A stretch of 64,000 bases of DNA, taken from contig NZ_CP059888.1 in assembly GCF_016469335.1 (NCBI RefSeq), forward strand, positions 3,547,899 through 3,611,898, written 5' to 3'. The translations under genes and the position numbers were made by a program. Positions 45,843 through 56,122 of this stretch are shown here, one piece after another. The DNA is from Flocculibacter collagenilyticus. GTDB taxonomy: Bacteria; Pseudomonadota; Gammaproteobacteria; Enterobacterales; Alteromonadaceae. Position 1 is the stretch's first letter. Every line of letters begins with the position of its first letter. The notes under the pieces were generated by a model. It was not told the origin of the DNA, ran no database searches, and was given only the letters and a program-made list of their open reading frames with translations.

Positions 45843-46284
45843 TAACAGAAACAAAGTCAGCTATAGGCCAGCACAAAATTCTGAACACTCTCTACAATGA
45901 TACAGAGATCATGCTCCCAACTAACGAAAACTTTGTTATTTCAGAAATACTAGATGGACATCGCGGCTTTGTTGGCTTTTTAAGTGTCATTCGTCTTTCG
46001 TTAGCAATATTTCACGACCCTTTCATTTCAGTTAGCCGACTCGGTATTGATAACTTTTCTTTTGTAACCGCAAAAGCACAAGTTCCAGAGTCTTCTACTA
46101 TATGATGTTAGTACTTGGCACCATACTTCTGCTTCGAGTACTCTCTTCACACTAGTGAACCTATTATTGCTGACTTCACTTTGCCTGATGCGATTAATAC
46201 TCACCATCAGGCATTCACTTAGTGGATCTAGACTCGGGATAATGGATGTTGCAAGTAATGCCATAATAATATTAATGGTTAGTT
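45843..46284. other. Intergenic region with no recognised gene between lmuB and the chemoreceptor gene
   Basis: A 442-base stretch between convergent genes. Short open frames (for example 45911-46105) show no ribosome site or recognisable family. An inverted repeat, GCCTGATG at 46183 and CATCAGGC at 46205, could act in termination but lacks a T-run. It likely includes the right boundary of the acquired defence module. Confidence 0.6.
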
Positions 46285-48411
46285 TTAATATGTATAATTT
46301 GACACCACTTTTTGTAGTTGCCTTGCTTGAACATCGAGTTCTTTTGCTTTTACATCTACCATGCTGGCAGCATTTGACGTTTCTTCCGCTACATCACGTA
46401 TTTCAACAATACTTTTTGCCATTTCACTTGTTACTGAACTTTGCTCATCTGTGGCCGTTGTGTTTTGCATGTTCATGTCATTAATTTCTTCAACTAAATT
46501 AGTAATTTTCTGCAAGTGTTCTAACGTTTCTCGTGCTTGCTCTACCGTGGCCGTCGCCTCGTCCTGACTTTTCGCCATTGCCCCCACTGCGCCTTGAGTG
46601 CCTGATTGGATATTATTAATAATCTCGTTAATTTCATGGGTTGAATCTTGGGTGCGCTGCGCCAACGTACGTACTTCGTCCGCCACCACGGCAAAACCTC
46701 TACCTGCGTCCCCTGCCCTTGCAGCTTCTATAGCAGCATTAAGCGCCAGTAAATTAGTTTGCTCTGAAATACTACGAATCACTTCTAATACGCTACCTAT
46801 TCGTTCAGCATCACTGGCTAAGCCTCCAATAACAGTCGCGGCTTCATTGATTTGTGATGCTAACTCAGAAATTGACGATGAAGTGCTCGCTAATTCTTGT
46901 TGTGAATGCTGCACTTCTTCAGTTGCCATTTTTGTAGTTTCTGAGGTGTTCACTGCATTATTCGCAACTTCTGCAACACTAGCTGCCATTTCACTCATGG
47001 CAGATGCCAACGACTCAGCACCATGAAATTGGGTTTGAATGCCGCGATTGGCATCATCAGAAGTCATTGAAAGATCAGCTGATACTTCGTTGATAGCGCC
47101 AGACACTTCAGACATAGTTTTTAGGTTAAAGCGCAATCGCTCTAAGGTTACTTTTAATTCCAGTGCCAACGCGCCAAATTCGTCATTATGAGGTACGTCA
47201 ATGGTGCGCGTTAAATCTCCAACGGCAACTGACTTTATCACATCCATTAAGTGGTCAAGTGGCTGCTGAATACGGCGGTACAATAAAACACTTAGACTAA
47301 TTACTAAAATTGCAGCCACAATAATTAAAATAAAAGAAAACCACAGCGCTTGATTTGATAATTCATTTGCTTGATTATCTTCTGATTCCGCCAGCTGTTT
47401 TGCGAAACGAGATATCGCATCAACTGCCGACAATAAGTCCGCACTTTGCGAAGCTGAGCGTTTTTGCAACGCCTCCATGTCTGCTTCTAGCTGAAATGCA
47501 CTTTCCATTAAGCTTGTAATAGATTGCGAGCCTTCGGAAACTTTTGCTTTTAGTTCATCTACTAGCGCAGCAATATTCTCCGCTGATTCTGCATAACGTG
47601 AATTTCCAGCTACATTTTTCGATAAGGCTTCAACTTGCTGTTCTAAACTGGATAAATTCTGTGAAAGTACATTGCTCGATAAACTGGTTAACTCGTCCTG
47701 ACTTTTTACCAATAAAATAAGCCCGATTACTTCACCTAGTTTGGTTGCTCGAAACCTGATTTTATCTGATGATGATTTGATGGATGATAAATCACTATTT
47801 AAGAAGCCCAATACCCTATCAGCAATATCCTCGGTATTTCCTCGCTTGATTAATCGCTTAATTTTAATTTCTTCACGCTTTTCTTGCAGTTTAGATTTAC
47901 CCGCAATGCCATCTGTTTCAATTTGCAACTGCTCAGTTAATTGATTGATACTTGTTGCTTGCGCTTTAATTGACGCTTGAAGCGCTAAATATTGCTGCTT
48001 TTTTATAAGCAACTCATCATTCAGTGAAGTAACAGCATTAGATACTTCCTTTAGTTGCTTAATATACGGCGTTACCCCTTGCAAGCTTAATTGTTCAACA
48101 CTGTTTAACGACTGATTCAGCTTTGCTTCATACTCATCAGCAGTGCCCACTGAATTTAACTGCGCTGTATCTTTGGCATTAAACACACTTATTTGCCATG
48201 CTAAAATTAATGATGTGGCTTGATAAATAAGCACATTATTTCGTTCAAGCGGGACAACATTACCCGTTATTGATTTAATTGAACCAGACATGGTGTTTGT
48301 GATAACTATACTGCCTGCACCCAGCAGTATAACCAATACTAGCGTTATACCCGACCATGCTTTTAACAACGACTTAATTGATAGCGAGGTAAAACTCACA
48401 GATTGCTTCAT
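46285..48411 (-). CDS. Methyl-accepting chemotaxis protein
   Basis: Membrane chemoreceptor of about 708 aa. TM1 lies near the start ([16 protein letters not shown]), followed by a helical periplasmic domain of about 310 residues, TM2 ([22 protein letters not shown]), a HAMP domain ([22 protein letters not shown]) and the cytoplasmic signalling domain with the hairpin tip [38 protein letters not shown] choose ATG 48411, with GGTGGA upstream; a GTG at 48423 is possible. It follows the substrate-binding-protein gene by about 28 bases, so the receptor may sense ligand bound to that protein. Confidence 0.93.
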   Translation of the reverse strand: MKQSVSFTSLSIKSLLKAWSGITLVLVILLGAGSIVITNTMSGSIKSITGNVVPLERNNVLIYQATSLILAWQISVFNAKDTAQLNSVGTADEYEAKLNQSLNSVEQLSLQGVTPYIKQLKEVSNAVTSLNDELLIKKQQYLALQASIKAQATSINQLTEQLQIETDGIAGKSKLQEKREEIKIKRLIKRGNTEDIADRVLGFLNSDLSSIKSSSDKIRFRATKLGEVIGLILLVKSQDELTSLSSNVLSQNLSSLEQQVEALSKNVAGNSRYAESAENIAALVDELKAKVSEGSQSITSLMESAFQLEADMEALQKRSASQSADLLSAVDAISRFAKQLAESEDNQANELSNQALWFSFILIIVAAILVISLSVLLYRRIQQPLDHLMDVIKSVAVGDLTRTIDVPHNDEFGALALELKVTLERLRFNLKTMSEVSGAINEVSADLSMTSDDANRGIQTQFHGAESLASAMSEMAASVAEVANNAVNTSETTKMATEEVQHSQQELASTSSSISELASQINEAATVIGGLASDAERIGSVLEVIRSISEQTNLLALNAAIEAARAGDAGRGFAVVADEVRTLAQRTQDSTHEINEIINNIQSGTQGAVGAMAKSQDEATATVEQARETLEHLQKITNLVEEINDMNMQNTTATDEQSSVTSEMAKSIVEIRDVAEETSNAASMVDVKAKELDVQARQLQKVVSNYTY

Positions 48412-48439
48412 GTCTGATTCCACCCACTTGCTTAAGTGA

Positions 48440-49579
48440 TCACTTGATTTCTACATACTTACCGTTCTTAATCTCTGTCGGCCACACTTTATCAATCGCT
48501 TGATGCCTGCTAGAAGAAAATGAAACTGGCACACCCAAGCCTATGTCTAAATTTGTTAACTTATGCATGCCGTCAATCAACGCTTCTCGGTCTTTTATTG
48601 AGCTAGATTTCTTTAACCCCTCAACCAATATTTTTCCCACAATATAGCCTTCTAATGACACAAACCCTTGCTTATCGGCTGGCACCGCAGCTTGGTACTC
48701 TTTAATAATCGGCAAGTTAGACTCATAATGCGGTACAGCTTGTGTCACTATCACCCCTTCAGCATCACTGCCAAGTGCGTTAAGTAACGCAACGCTACCA
48801 ACAAAAGAAACATTAAGGTAATGCACCTCTTCTTCAAAGAAGTCTTTAGACTCTTTAATAAATTTTGAAATAGGGCGGTAAGCACCAACCATGATAATAG
48901 CTTTAGGAGGAACATCGGCTTCAAGTATAGTCGTAAGCCCTGCCTCTACATTTTCTGTATTACGGGTATAACGACCATGGGCAAGTTGCTCTGCTTGGCT
49001 AAACCCTTTTGCTTTTAACGCTTTCATTGCACCTTTATAACCAGCGTCACCATAACCATCATTCTGTGTAAAAAATGCAATTTCTTCTGGTTTAATGCCT
49101 TTCGCCAATAACAGGTCAATCATTGTGGCTGTTTCTTGCGCATAACTGGGGCGGTAATTAATAACATACCTGTCTGGTGGAGTATTTCTTAACACGCCAG
49201 CACCAGTGAAGGCACCAAATAGCAATGTTTTCTTCTCGTTAGCAATAGGAACCGTGACTATGGCAGTTGGCGTACCCACATTGCCAGCAACCGCAATTAC
49301 TTTTTCCTCATCAATCAGCTTACGCATGTTTTGCGCTGCTTTGTCGGGTTCATAGCCATCATCAAGTGCTATTAGCTGCAATTGGTGACCATTAACCCCA
49401 CCTGCTTTATTTACCTTATCAAAGTATGCAGTGATCCCTGTTTTCATTCCCTCTCCCAGTGCCGCGGCAGGGCCAGTTAATGCAGTGGTCATACCCACTT
49501 TAACAGTTTCAGCGTGTACAAAAACCGACGAAAATATAAGTGCGGCGACCCCAACTACTTTTTTAAAGCACGTATTCAT
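48440..49579 (-). CDS. Periplasmic leucine/amide-type substrate-binding protein
   Basis: A 379 aa protein with signal peptide ([23 protein letters not shown]) and a type I periplasmic-binding fold of the Leu/Ile/Val (Peripla_BP_6) class: [70 protein letters not shown]. No permease or ATPase genes accompany it; instead it precedes the chemoreceptor gene in the same operon. It may therefore present ligand to the receptor rather than to a transporter. Ligand unknown, probably an amino acid or other small organic acid. Confidence 0.9.
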   Translation of the reverse strand: MNTCFKKVVGVAALIFSSVFVHAETVKVGMTTALTGPAAALGEGMKTGITAYFDKVNKAGGVNGHQLQLIALDDGYEPDKAAQNMRKLIDEEKVIAVAGNVGTPTAIVTVPIANEKKTLLFGAFTGAGVLRNTPPDRYVINYRPSYAQETATMIDLLLAKGIKPEEIAFFTQNDGYGDAGYKGAMKALKAKGFSQAEQLAHGRYTRNTENVEAGLTTILEADVPPKAIIMVGAYRPISKFIKESKDFFEEEVHYLNVSFVGSVALLNALGSDAEGVIVTQAVPHYESNLPIIKEYQAAVPADKQGFVSLEGYIVGKILVEGLKKSSSIKDREALIDGMHKLTNLDIGLGVPVSFSSSRHQAIDKVWPTEIKNGKYVEIK

Positions 49580-49848
49580 AACAGTTCCTCATTGCCATTT
49601 ACTTAGGTAAATGTTTATGATTTAAATGAATGATTAAGTTATTTTACAACCTGTTATACTGCACAATTATTATTCAATCAGTTTAGTTCAAAGATGTAAT
49701 TCAACAACCTGTAACCCTTTAACTTTTCTACTTTCTCTAATACGGGAACACTGGTACGCGGGTTTAGCACACACATTTAACTGTACATAAAAACAGTATC
49801 CAGCTAGTATGCTGATTTATACTGACTGGCATAATAAAAAATCACAAC

Positions 49849-51843
49849 ATGAAGTTATACATCGCCGAAAAGCCAAGCTTAGGTCGAGCAATTGCTGCGG
49901 CCTTACCTAAACCGTTAAAAAATAATCAAGGCTATATTCAGGCCGCAAACGGCGATGTAGTCAGTTGGTGTATTGGGCATATTTTAGAACAAGCCGAGCC
50001 CGACGCTTACGATCCTGCATTCAAAAAATGGCAGCTCGAACATCTACCAATCATTCCTGAACAATGGCAATTAAAAGCAAAAAGCAAAACAAAGTCACAA
50101 CTTGCAGTATTAAGAAAGTGGGTAAAACAAGCCGACCAATTAATCCATGCCGGCGACCCAGACCGTGAGGGCCAATTATTAGTTGATGAAGTCATTGATT
50201 TTTTAAACGTTAGTCAGAAGAAAAAGCAAAATGTACAACGCTTACTAATCAGCGATCTTAATTTGCCTGCGGTGAAACGCGCCTTAACTAACTTAAAGCC
50301 GAATAAAGATTACATGCCACTGTCTGTGTCTGCGTTGGCAAGAAGTCGCGCCGACTGGTTGTATGGCATCAACCTGACTCGTGCTTATACCATTCAGGGT
50401 CAAAAGGTAGGCTATGGAGGCGTACTCTCGGTTGGGCGTGTACAAACACCTATTCTAGGGCTGGTAGTGAAGCGCGATGAAGATATTGAGCAGTTCAGTA
50501 GTAAACCGTTTTATGAAGTAATGGCGCATGTGTCTTTGCCCGCATCACACTCGTCAGCAGCAACGCAAGCATTCACAGCGAAGTGGCAGCCAAGTGAAGC
50601 GTGCGAACCTTATATGGATGAAGACGGCAGGGTGGTTGTAAAAGGCCTAGCAGAAAATGTCGTTAGACGAATTACACAGCAGCCAGCACATGTTACCGAA
50701 GTAAATAAGCAACTTAAAAAACAAAACGCGCCACTGCCTTATAATTTATCTGCACTTCAAATCGACGCAGCCAAACAGTTTTCAATGAATGCCAAGCTGG
50801 TACTAGACGTATGCCAAGCACTCTACGAAAAACACAAATTGATCACCTACCCTCGCTCTGACTGCCGCTATTTACCCAAAGAGCAGCATAAACAAGCGGC
50901 CAATATTGTAAAAAAACTCGCTAGTTCACAACATCTATATGCTAAGGCGGCAGCACAAGCAGATACTAAGCTTGTTAGTAAAGCATGGAATGACAAACAG
51001 GTGGGCGCTCACCATGCGATTATTCCCACCGATAAAATGGCAGATAATATTAGCCTTAATCCATTTGAAAAAAACATATACGGACTCATTGTGCGCCAGT
51101 ACCTTGCACAGTTTTACCCTGCATACCAATTTCATCATACTCAAATATCCTTAACTATTGCTGGTGGTTTATTTAAAGCCAGTGCCAAAGTACCGCAACA
51201 GCTTGGTTGGAAGGTGTTATTCCAGCGCAATACAAATACCAATAAACACGCCAATAGCAGTGAAGCTTCCGCACCAGAAAACGCACCTGACGAACACTTG
51301 AACCATACATTACCTGATGTGAAACAAGGGGATATTTTGCTGTGTGATAAAGGCGAGTTGCTGGAAAAAATGACGCAGCCGCCCAAGGCATTTACTGATG
51401 CAACTTTATTAGCAGCAATGACGGGGATTAATCGCTACGTAACCAACCCAGACATTAAAAAAATTCTTAAAGACACTGATGGATTAGGTACAGAAGCTAC
51501 CCGCGCAGGTATTATCGATTTATTATTTAAACGTGGCTTTTTATACCGTCAAGGCAAGCAAATTCACGCAACACCAGCAGGAAAAGGACTGATAGCAGCC
51601 TTACCAGAAATGGCAACCCAACCTGACATGACCGCAGAATGGGAAGCCACTCTTAATGCAATTAGTGAAAAGTCTGCCAGCTATCAAAGCTTTATGACGC
51701 CATTAAACCAAACGCTGATGACACTTATTGATAGTGCAAAATCACAACTTCCTACCTGCTTACAAGGCATCAAGTGCGAGCAAAAGCCGGCATATAAAAA
51801 GCGAAAATTTAGTAAGAAAAAATCATCTAAAAGCACTAGTTGA
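49849..51843 (+). CDS. topB: DNA topoisomerase III
   Basis: Type IA topoisomerase, 664 aa, acting in decatenation and recombination-intermediate processing. The N-terminal Toprim domain starts KLYIAEKPSLGRAI and carries the DxDxE motif as GDPDREGQ. The active-site Tyr lies in LITYPRSDCRYLP near residue 333; other family blocks are RSRADWLYGINLTRAYT and VLSVGRVQTPILGLV. The C-terminus is basic (KKRKFSKKKSSKS), replacing zinc fingers found in TopA. A terminator follows at 51875. Confidence 0.96.
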   Translation: MKLYIAEKPSLGRAIAAALPKPLKNNQGYIQAANGDVVSWCIGHILEQAEPDAYDPAFKKWQLEHLPIIPEQWQLKAKSKTKSQLAVLRKWVKQADQLIHAGDPDREGQLLVDEVIDFLNVSQKKKQNVQRLLISDLNLPAVKRALTNLKPNKDYMPLSVSALARSRADWLYGINLTRAYTIQGQKVGYGGVLSVGRVQTPILGLVVKRDEDIEQFSSKPFYEVMAHVSLPASHSSAATQAFTAKWQPSEACEPYMDEDGRVVVKGLAENVVRRITQQPAHVTEVNKQLKKQNAPLPYNLSALQIDAAKQFSMNAKLVLDVCQALYEKHKLITYPRSDCRYLPKEQHKQAANIVKKLASSQHLYAKAAAQADTKLVSKAWNDKQVGAHHAIIPTDKMADNISLNPFEKNIYGLIVRQYLAQFYPAYQFHHTQISLTIAGGLFKASAKVPQQLGWKVLFQRNTNTNKHANSSEASAPENAPDEHLNHTLPDVKQGDILLCDKGELLEKMTQPPKAFTDATLLAAMTGINRYVTNPDIKKILKDTDGLGTEATRAGIIDLLFKRGFLYRQGKQIHATPAGKGLIAALPEMATQPDMTAEWEATLNAISEKSASYQSFMTPLNQTLMTLIDSAKSQLPTCLQGIKCEQKPAYKKRKFSKKKSSKSTS

Positions 51844-51874
51844 CTGTTGCTAGAGTAAGCTTAGCGATATTATT

Positions 51875-51916
51875 GCTAGCGGGTAATGTTACCCATTACG
51901 CTAGCTTGCTTTTTAA
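51875..51916 (+). terminator. Rho-independent terminator of topB
   Basis: GCTAGCGGGTAAT and ATTACGCTAGC pair with a two-base bulge around a short loop, followed by TTGCTTTTTAA. It lies 31 bases past the topB stop. Confidence 0.78.
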
Positions 51917-51933
51917 TATTGCTATCAACTATG

Positions 51934-51980
51934 GCTATCAACACAAAGCCAAAACACATTGGCTGTTTTGTGTTGATAGC
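51934..51980. repeat. Long hairpin-forming inverted repeat
   Basis: GCTATCAACACAAA (51934) and TTTGTGTTGATAGC (51967) form a 14-bp perfect stem, with an inner GCCAA/TTGGC stem in the loop. A second copy of GCTATCAAC lies at 51921. It lies between convergent topB and the envelope operon; there is no T-run on either side. Confidence 0.75.
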
Positions 51981-52008
51981 TGAATCGTTAGTTTACTTTC
52001 AAAGAACA

Positions 52009-53178
52009 CTACAAAGATAAATTCTTATCTTTTGCGTACTCCACATCAAAACGGTATATCTTGCCCTGTTCATCAATCACTGAATCGTCTCTGGCGCCAA
52101 TTGAACCTGACAACGCTTTCATGCTGCCACTGAGTTTTAATACATCTTTTTTCTCGAAGCCATCAAAGGTTGAGGCTTCAATACTGGCTAATACCGTGCA
52201 ATTTTGGCCGCTGCAATTTAATGTACCGCTGATTGGCAGATAATGATCGCTAATGGTTACCCAACTGTGTACCAACTCGCCTTTATCGGAGTATGCTAAC
52301 CGCATACTGGTTGCCAGCTTTTTTCCGTCAGATTGCGTTAATTTGCCACTATAGCTGTGTGCATCAAACACTTTGTTATCGCGTGGTAATACTAATTGCG
52401 TGCCGTATTGCTCTAAATGCGCGCCCGACGTTAGCAAGTATTGCTCCCAAAAACGCTGCATTTTTTCATTCAATGCCGTGTCTTGGTTAGTATAGTTAAT
52501 GCCGTAAACATAAATGCTGGCGTGATTTAAGAACATAGGAAAACGCTTGGCTACTGCTTCTGCGCGTTTCGCTGGTTCAAATTTTTGCTGATCAAGTAAA
52601 TCAGACTTTTCCATCATATCTGAAAAAATGATCACCCGGCTGATGCCATTTTCTAAATCCATTCGTTTTGCATCGTAATACAATGCTTCAACTAATTTTT
52701 TATCTGGAAAGTTACCCGAGGCGTAGCTCGGAGGGGTTTCGTGTTTCGTGTCTTGTAGCGGGTGCGCGAGTGCTTGTTTAAACCATTTGGTGAACGACTT
52801 AACATCGTTTTTCATGTTTTCGTCTACCCCACCAGTAAACATGCTACCAAAGCCTTCTTCTTTTTTTAGCTGCTGGTATTTTTCTTTGGTATAACTTGGA
52901 TAACAACTATCCCAAGCTTGCTCTACGGTTGAGCCACCCGATTTAATGGTAACAACTTGAATGCGCTCGCCGGGTAAAAACTTGGTTTTATTTAAGATAT
53001 CTTTATACCAGTTAGGATCCTTGCGCGCGATAATGCCTTGATCTAGGTAAATAATGGTTTGGCGATGCACGCCGTCTTGAGCACAGTATTTTTTTAAATT
53101 GGTGGTTCTTAGTAATCCGTCTGCGGCTGCACTTGCTGAAAATAGAATTAGCGACAGGCTTATTATTTTTTTAAACAT
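52009..53178 (-). CDS. Periplasmic protein of an uncharacterised envelope module, vWA-like
   Basis: A 389 aa protein with signal peptide (MFKKIISLSLILFSASAAA). The segments RQTIIYLDQGIIARKDPNW, YYDAKRMDLENGISRVIIFSDMMEKSDL and ASIYVYGINYTN have the alternating hydrophobic strands and D-x-S-like start of a von Willebrand factor A-type fold, but the MIDAS motif is not clear, so this is tentative. Its ATG overlaps the upstream stop as TAATG, so translation is coupled to the membrane protein gene. Last gene of the three-gene module. Function unknown. Confidence 0.68.
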   Translation of the reverse strand: MFKKIISLSLILFSASAAADGLLRTTNLKKYCAQDGVHRQTIIYLDQGIIARKDPNWYKDILNKTKFLPGERIQVVTIKSGGSTVEQAWDSCYPSYTKEKYQQLKKEEGFGSMFTGGVDENMKNDVKSFTKWFKQALAHPLQDTKHETPPSYASGNFPDKKLVEALYYDAKRMDLENGISRVIIFSDMMEKSDLLDQQKFEPAKRAEAVAKRFPMFLNHASIYVYGINYTNQDTALNEKMQRFWEQYLLTSGAHLEQYGTQLVLPRDNKVFDAHSYSGKLTQSDGKKLATSMRLAYSDKGELVHSWVTISDHYLPISGTLNCSGQNCTVLASIEASTFDGFEKKDVLKLSGSMKALSGSIGARDDSVIDEQGKIYRFDVEYAKDKNLSL

Positions 53179-54473
53179 TAAATTGTCTCCATAGCGAGTA
53201 TTTCTCGCACGTAGGCTGCATCAACCGTAATATTTTTATTCTGATATTGGTCTAACGAGATTAAATCAGGACCAAACTTCACTGACTCATTTCCACTTTG
53301 TCGTAACATGGTCACAAGCATCATTTGATGTTGTTCAAGCATGCCGTTTATTGCTGTTACAGCTTGGCTAACTAAACGCTGTTCTTTGGCGTTTAACCGC
53401 TCGAAATAACTGTCTAATTCTTTGCTTGAATGCACATGTGACGCCTGCGAGTTTTTTAATGCTCTTAGCTTAGCTTCAAACTCTTCATCAATGCGGTTTT
53501 CTTCCTCTTTAAGGCCTGCATCTGCTTTATGGAATTTATGTTTCGCTTTATTGTAATGTACTAGTGACTCTTGATAATCAGGCTGTTCATCATGTGTGAA
53601 ATAGGAAATGGCAACGCCAACTACCCACACTAATACGTTCATCATGACGAATGGCCATAGTTCGCTCCATACTGACACCTCGGCAACTTCATCACCAGGT
53701 AACATCACACCTCCGGTGTTCACCATTTGCTCCATCAGTAGGTCATAACGATTATAAGTAACGATGGCTAAAGAAATAATCAGCAGCAGTGAGAAGAAGC
53801 TTTGCTTGATGATAATTTGCCGCTTGTCTTCTTTTTTGCGGTGCTTGGCAAACAAGGCGACACGTTGCTTAAGCAATGCGCCATGAAAATGTGACGCTAG
53901 CGCAATTGACAGGGCAATTAATACCGTGGCACCGAAGGCAATACCTGAAGGGTACTTCATGTTAAAGGTGCTGTAGTTTATAAACCACTCGATAAAGCCA
54001 ATCGCCAGTATAGAAATAAGGTAAATAAATATTTTGCTTTTGACTGGTGGCTTACCACCCATTTCTGCCCGCATGGTTTCATAACGGTGTTTCGTCAACT
54101 CATGATCACTTTTTAAGTCGGCATAGTCATTGCGTCGCATATATTTATCACGCGCCTGCGACTTTTGTTCTTCACGGTCTTCTTGCAGTTTTTTCAGCTT
54201 TACATCCATTTCTGAATTTTTTGCTTCATTCTTTTTCGCGCCCGCTTTTATCAGAATGTCGTTTCGAAACTCAGCCCAACGACCTAATCGCTCTTTAATG
54301 CCATTTATTGCGGCTTCTCGAATACGATTAGTACGATAGTTTTTATCGGTTAAAATTACTCCCGTTTTGCTATCAGCCACTTCTTCCATCACGAGTTGGC
54401 TAAGATGATGTTCATCTTGATGCCTGTTTGCCTCGTCAATGGGGGATTCATTCAGTAACTTATCAAAAGACAT
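53178..54473 (-). CDS. Four-TM coiled-coil membrane protein of the envelope module
   Basis: A protein of about 431 aa. A polar, partly coiled-coil N-terminus (about 1-145) precedes two TM helices (IFIYLISILAIGFIEWFI; IAFGATVLIALSIALASHF), a basic loop, two more TM helices (FFSLLLIISLAIVTY; LWPFVMMNVLVWVVGVAISYF), and a C-terminal coiled coil. No family recognised. I choose ATG 54473 (GGAAGAG upstream) over TTG 54488. It is coupled to the next gene by TAATG and follows the OmpA-like lipoprotein gene by 18 bases. Probably spans the inner membrane, linking cytoplasmic coiled coils to the periplasmic partners. Confidence 0.72.
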   Translation of the reverse strand: MSFDKLLNESPIDEANRHQDEHHLSQLVMEEVADSKTGVILTDKNYRTNRIREAAINGIKERLGRWAEFRNDILIKAGAKKNEAKNSEMDVKLKKLQEDREEQKSQARDKYMRRNDYADLKSDHELTKHRYETMRAEMGGKPPVKSKIFIYLISILAIGFIEWFINYSTFNMKYPSGIAFGATVLIALSIALASHFHGALLKQRVALFAKHRKKEDKRQIIIKQSFFSLLLIISLAIVTYNRYDLLMEQMVNTGGVMLPGDEVAEVSVWSELWPFVMMNVLVWVVGVAISYFTHDEQPDYQESLVHYNKAKHKFHKADAGLKEEENRIDEEFEAKLRALKNSQASHVHSSKELDSYFERLNAKEQRLVSQAVTAINGMLEQHQMMLVTMLRQSGNESVKFGPDLISLDQYQNKNITVDAAYVREILAMETI

Positions 54474-54491
54474 TTTAAGCTCTTCCAAGAT

Positions 54492-55481
54492 CTACTCTCC
54501 TTCTTTTTTGATAAATAAGTATTTTTTAGGTAATAACAGTGGCTTCCTTACCTGTTGATTCACATTAAACATTTTACGTACATCTAATGGTACTGCTAAT
54601 TTTTTACGTGTTTTTCCGGTCAGTTTGCTTAACCGCACATGATCGTTATGTTGCCCCATACGCACATCAACATCGCTACTGTTCGTTCGCAACGACTTAT
54701 CAAGCATGCTGAGCTTGTTAAGCTCTGGTGACAAAGTAGCCAATGTTTGATCTTTGCCTTGTTGAATAAAGAGTTCACCGTTTTTTTGTTTAATATCTAA
54801 GACGGGTAATAACGCTTTTTCGCAGGCGGGATCCACTTTTGTGCAATCAATTTGCCTAAAATAACTAATTGCTAGCGCTCTGCTGTCAGCCGATAAAATT
54901 TCTACCCGCCTATTTTTAGCGCGCCCTTTCGCCGTTTTATTCGTGGTGTGTGGCAAAATTTCACCTGCAGGTACCAATTTAATATTGTCTGCGTTTACGC
55001 CATTTTTAGATAGCAATGATGCCACCGACCATGCGCGCCGAGCGCTTAAACTTTGGTTGTAGGTTTTAGAACCGGTCGCGTCGGTATGACCAACAACATA
55101 CAGGTACTTACCAAGCTTGCCATCACGATAAAACTTGGCAAATGTGGCGATGTCTTTACGATTAATTAATTGGGTATCGGACTTATCAAATTCGAACAAC
55201 ATGTCGTTGTTAAATTGAGCTAAATACAATTTGTGAGCATTTAAACGGAATTCAGAAATTGAAATGGTTGCGTATTTTTTATCGGCCTGAGCGACATCTT
55301 GATGGCTTACTTTAACATTTTTGAACGCAAATTTAGGTAATTGATTAGCCGAGCGGTTTGTCACTGAGCCGTGATCTTGTGAACTCCCCTGATTAGACTG
55401 ACATCCTTGCAGGCCAAGCACTACCCAAACTAACAAAATACTTAACGTGACTCTACTCAATGATGCATTCCTTCGTGACAA
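54492..55481 (-). CDS. OmpA-family lipoprotein of the envelope module
   Basis: A 329 aa lipoprotein. The lipobox is LQGC near residue 28 after a hydrophobic leader, so it is probably outer-membrane anchored. An OmpA-like peptidoglycan-binding domain lies at about 90-200: LFEFDKSDTQLINRKDIATF, VVGHTDATGSKTYNQSLSARRAWSVA, KGRAKNRRVEI. The C-terminal 130 residues are of unknown fold. First gene of the module with the four-TM and periplasmic proteins. It should bind cell wall; its task in the module is unknown. Confidence 0.85.
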   Translation of the reverse strand: MSRRNASLSRVTLSILLVWVVLGLQGCQSNQGSSQDHGSVTNRSANQLPKFAFKNVKVSHQDVAQADKKYATISISEFRLNAHKLYLAQFNNDMLFEFDKSDTQLINRKDIATFAKFYRDGKLGKYLYVVGHTDATGSKTYNQSLSARRAWSVASLLSKNGVNADNIKLVPAGEILPHTTNKTAKGRAKNRRVEILSADSRALAISYFRQIDCTKVDPACEKALLPVLDIKQKNGELFIQQGKDQTLATLSPELNKLSMLDKSLRTNSSDVDVRMGQHNDHVRLSKLTGKTRKKLAVPLDVRKMFNVNQQVRKPLLLPKKYLFIKKEGE

Positions 55482-55640
55482 TTATTGTGTAAACTTTCAA
55501 AATTAGACTAGCAGATATACTTTTGATTATTAAGCTTAATATCTATTATTGGTTAATAAGAAACTTAATCAATGCAATACATTTTAGTACTTACTTTCTA
55601 TATAGTGGGTACCGCTGCCTTATTTTTCTAGGAAAAAACC

Positions 55641-56120
55641 ATGAATCCTGACGTTATTTTTGCTATTTCGCCTTACAGTTGGAGCGCCATTGGCTCCGCA
55701 ATTATTTGTGGCATTATTATTGGACTAGAACGCCAGCTGCGAGGAAAGCCAATTGGCATTCGAACTTCATCGTTAATCGTATTAGGCACCTATATTTTTG
55801 TAGCATCGTCTATGGCTGTTGCTACCAGCATTACCGACCCTTCCAGAATAATAGGGCAAGTGGTCACTGGCATTGGCTTTTTAGGCGCAGGTGTGATGTT
55901 AACCCGTGAAGGCGTGGTGGTTGGTGTTACCTCAGCCGCTTCCATTTGGGCACTGGCCGCTTTGGGTGTTTGTATTGCGGTAATTGATAATGTGACGGCA
56001 ATAAAGTTATCGTTAGTGGTCGTCGCCATCCTTTATGGTGTGGATATGCTGGAAGAATATTCTTCAATACTTTCTCGTGGCGTGCATTCAAAGTATCGAA
56101 ACTGGCGAGAAAAGGGCTAA
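55641..56120 (+). CDS. MgtC/SapB family membrane protein
   Basis: A 159 aa protein with four to five TM helices and the MgtC core: AIICGIIIGLERQLRGKPIGIRTSSLIVLGTYIFV and QVVTGIGFLGAGVMLTREG, then VTSAASIWALAALGVCI. The large C-terminal cytoplasmic domain of Salmonella MgtC is missing; this is the short SapB-like form. MgtC proteins are linked to magnesium limitation and acid adaptation. It lies 2 bases from the VOC gene in the same direction. Confidence 0.9.
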   Translation: MNPDVIFAISPYSWSAIGSAIICGIIIGLERQLRGKPIGIRTSSLIVLGTYIFVASSMAVATSITDPSRIIGQVVTGIGFLGAGVMLTREGVVVGVTSAASIWALAALGVCIAVIDNVTAIKLSLVVVAILYGVDMLEEYSSILSRGVHSKYRNWREKG

Positions 56121-56122
56121 AT

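Noticed and set aside
45911-46105. A short open frame after the Lamassu operon
   Set aside because: No ribosome site, no recognisable family, and adjacent sequence looks like non-coding boundary DNA.
52009-55481. Envelope module as a Zorya-type (ZorAB) defence system
   Set aside because: There is an OmpA-like domain, but no MotA-like channel protein and no ZorC/D/E genes; the membrane protein lacks MotA motifs.
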